64,000 nucleotides of DNA, taken from the NCBI GenBank assembly GCA_963843365.1, contig CAWJKG010000001.1, forward strand, positions 248,001-312,000, read 5' to 3'. The notes beneath the pieces are model-generated. The model did no database searches and was not told the origin of the DNA. It saw nothing but the letters and a program-made list of their open reading frames with translations. Numbering within the stretch: the first letter of the stretch is position 1; every line of letters begins with the position of its first letter. This stretch comes from Bog-473 sp963843365 (GTDB lineage: Bacteria; Actinomycetota; Acidimicrobiia; Acidimicrobiales; RAAP-2). Shown here in pieces: positions 63,335-64,000 of the stretch. The translations under genes and the position numbers were made by a program.

Positions 63335-64000
63335 GTGGAGTTCGGCTTGTTCATGGAGCTGTCGGTGCCGCGTCCGTGGACGCCAGACTCGGAGCGTCAG
63401 GTCTACGAGAACACGCTGGAGCAGGTGCGCCTCGCCGACGAGCTCGGCTTCGACTACATCTGGGCTGTCGAGCATCACTTTCTTGAGGAGTACTCCCACT
63501 GTTCGGGCCCCGACATCTTCCTGTCGGCGGCGGCGACCATGACCAAGCGCATCAGGGTGGGGCACGGCGTGGTGGCGTGTGTGCCGCAGTACCAGAGTCC
63601 GATCCGGGTGGCGGAGCGGGCGGCGGTCCTCGACATCATCTCGGGCGGACGGTTGGAGTTGGGGACCGGCCGCTCCGCGACGTGGCCGGAGCTGAGCGGG
63701 TTCGGGGCCAACCCCGACGACACCAAGAAGACCTGGGACGAGTTCGTCCGGGTGATTCCCAAGATGTGGATGCAGGAGCGCTTCGCCTGGGACGGGCGCA
63801 TGTTCTCCATGCCCGAGCGGGCGATACTGCCCAAACCGCTGCAGAAGCCGCACCCGCCCATGTGGGTGGCGGTCACGTCACCGGGGACGGAACTCGACGC
63901 GGCCGACCGGGGCCTGGGCTGTCTCGGATTGTCCCCGGGAGGTTTCGCCGATTCGGAAAAGAAGGTGTTGAACTACCGGCGGCATATCGAGTCGTGCGAT
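63335..64000 (+). CDS. Luciferase-like oxidoreductase, partial at the window end
   Basis: The GTG at 63335 follows CGAGGAGGGCGAGC. The 222 residues present are the N-terminal part of a luciferase-like enzyme: VEFGLFMELSVPRPWTPDSE, ADELGFDYIWAVEHHFLEEY, SHCSGPDIFLSAAATMTKRI, GGRLELGTGRSATWPELSGF. The EHHFLEEYSHCSGP text is the flavin/F420-binding barrel start. The gene continues past base 64000. It is divergent from the TetR regulator and so is likely in its regulon. Confidence 0.85.
   Translation, partial: MEFGLFMELSVPRPWTPDSERQVYENTLEQVRLADELGFDYIWAVEHHFLEEYSHCSGPDIFLSAAATMTKRIRVGHGVVACVPQYQSPIRVAERAAVLDIISGGRLELGTGRSATWPELSGFGANPDDTKKTWDEFVRVIPKMWMQERFAWDGRMFSMPERAILPKPLQKPHPPMWVAVTSPGTELDAADRGLGCLGLSPGGFADSEKKVLNYRRHIESCD

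Noticed and set aside
1..64000. CRISPR arrays, tRNA or rRNA genes, intact insertion sequences
   Set aside because: No spaced repeats, cloverleaf or rRNA-like sequence and no transposase frame recognised on either strand.

Overview
The window is one stretch of a very GC-rich genome with GTG and TTG starts, frequent 4-bp ATGA/GTGA overlaps between genes, and a gene set typical of high-GC actinobacteria. This set includes F420-type luciferase-like enzymes, DUF222-HNH, DUF2889 and DUF7064/7065 proteins, SCO6880/VirB4/VirD4 transfer genes, and many acyl-CoA dehydrogenases, crotonases and type III CoA-transferases. I infer an uncultured or poorly sampled actinobacterium, perhaps of the Acidimicrobiia. 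Species cannot be read from the sequence. About 17 probable frameshifts in 14 otherwise well-conserved genes, one in a six-base homopolymer, suggest that the sequence carries indel errors, so broken genes here are not necessarily dead.

Region 1 (1-13.8 kb): a type IV secretion/DNA-transfer locus. An SCO6880-family gene lies at 0.6-2.0 kb, and its usual partners, a VirB4-like ATPase and a VirD4/TraG coupling protein, lie at 11.0-13.8 kb. Between them sit about 9 kb of foreign-looking genes: a PASTA lipoprotein, a secreted GH26-like glycosidase, another lipoprotein, a DUF1275 membrane protein and two nucleotide-cyclase-domain proteins. A broken copy of the first ~65 codons of the VirB4 gene lies in the middle of that insert.

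Region 2 (13.9-31.3 kb): catabolism of acyl or aldehyde substrates. It holds three aldehyde dehydrogenases and an isochorismatase-like hydrolase, then a divergent CoA-transferase/enoyl-CoA hydratase pair with unusual domain order. A forward cluster follows: acyl-CoA ligase, two-subunit acyl-CoA dehydrogenase and metallo-beta-lactamase-fold hydrolase. Then come a TetR regulator with a DUF2889 protein, a tandem-duplicated FadR-type GntR regulator and a MaoC-like dehydratase.

Region 3 (31.4-46.9 kb): more beta-oxidation-type functions. These are three crotonases, a fused FadE34-like acyl-CoA dehydrogenase, thioesterases, an SDR, a CoA-transferase, a luciferase-like oxidoreductase, hydrolases and a KimA-like APC permease.

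Region 4 (47.0-52.8 kb): an ABC exporter (one ATPase, two permeases), a cytochrome P450 and a DUF222-HNH protein.

Region 5 (63.2 down to 52.8 kb, reverse strand): a nine-gene chain starting with a TetR regulator. It runs through acyl-CoA dehydrogenase, double CoA-transferase, luciferase-like enzyme, serine hydrolase, acyl-CoA ligase, phosphotransferase and two genes of unknown function, nearly all joined by 4-bp start/stop overlaps. A divergent luciferase-like gene runs off the end.

The most interesting unexplained signal is a dyad sequence close to AATAGAGTATACTCTATT. It recurs in the promoter regions of seven transcription units between 17.6 and 50.3 kb, with a related site at the ABC exporter. 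In two cases it overlaps a likely -10 box exactly 9 nt before the start codon, implying leaderless mRNAs. Its GTATAC core suits a FadR-type GntR regulator, and the tandem GntR protein in the middle of the region is the natural candidate.
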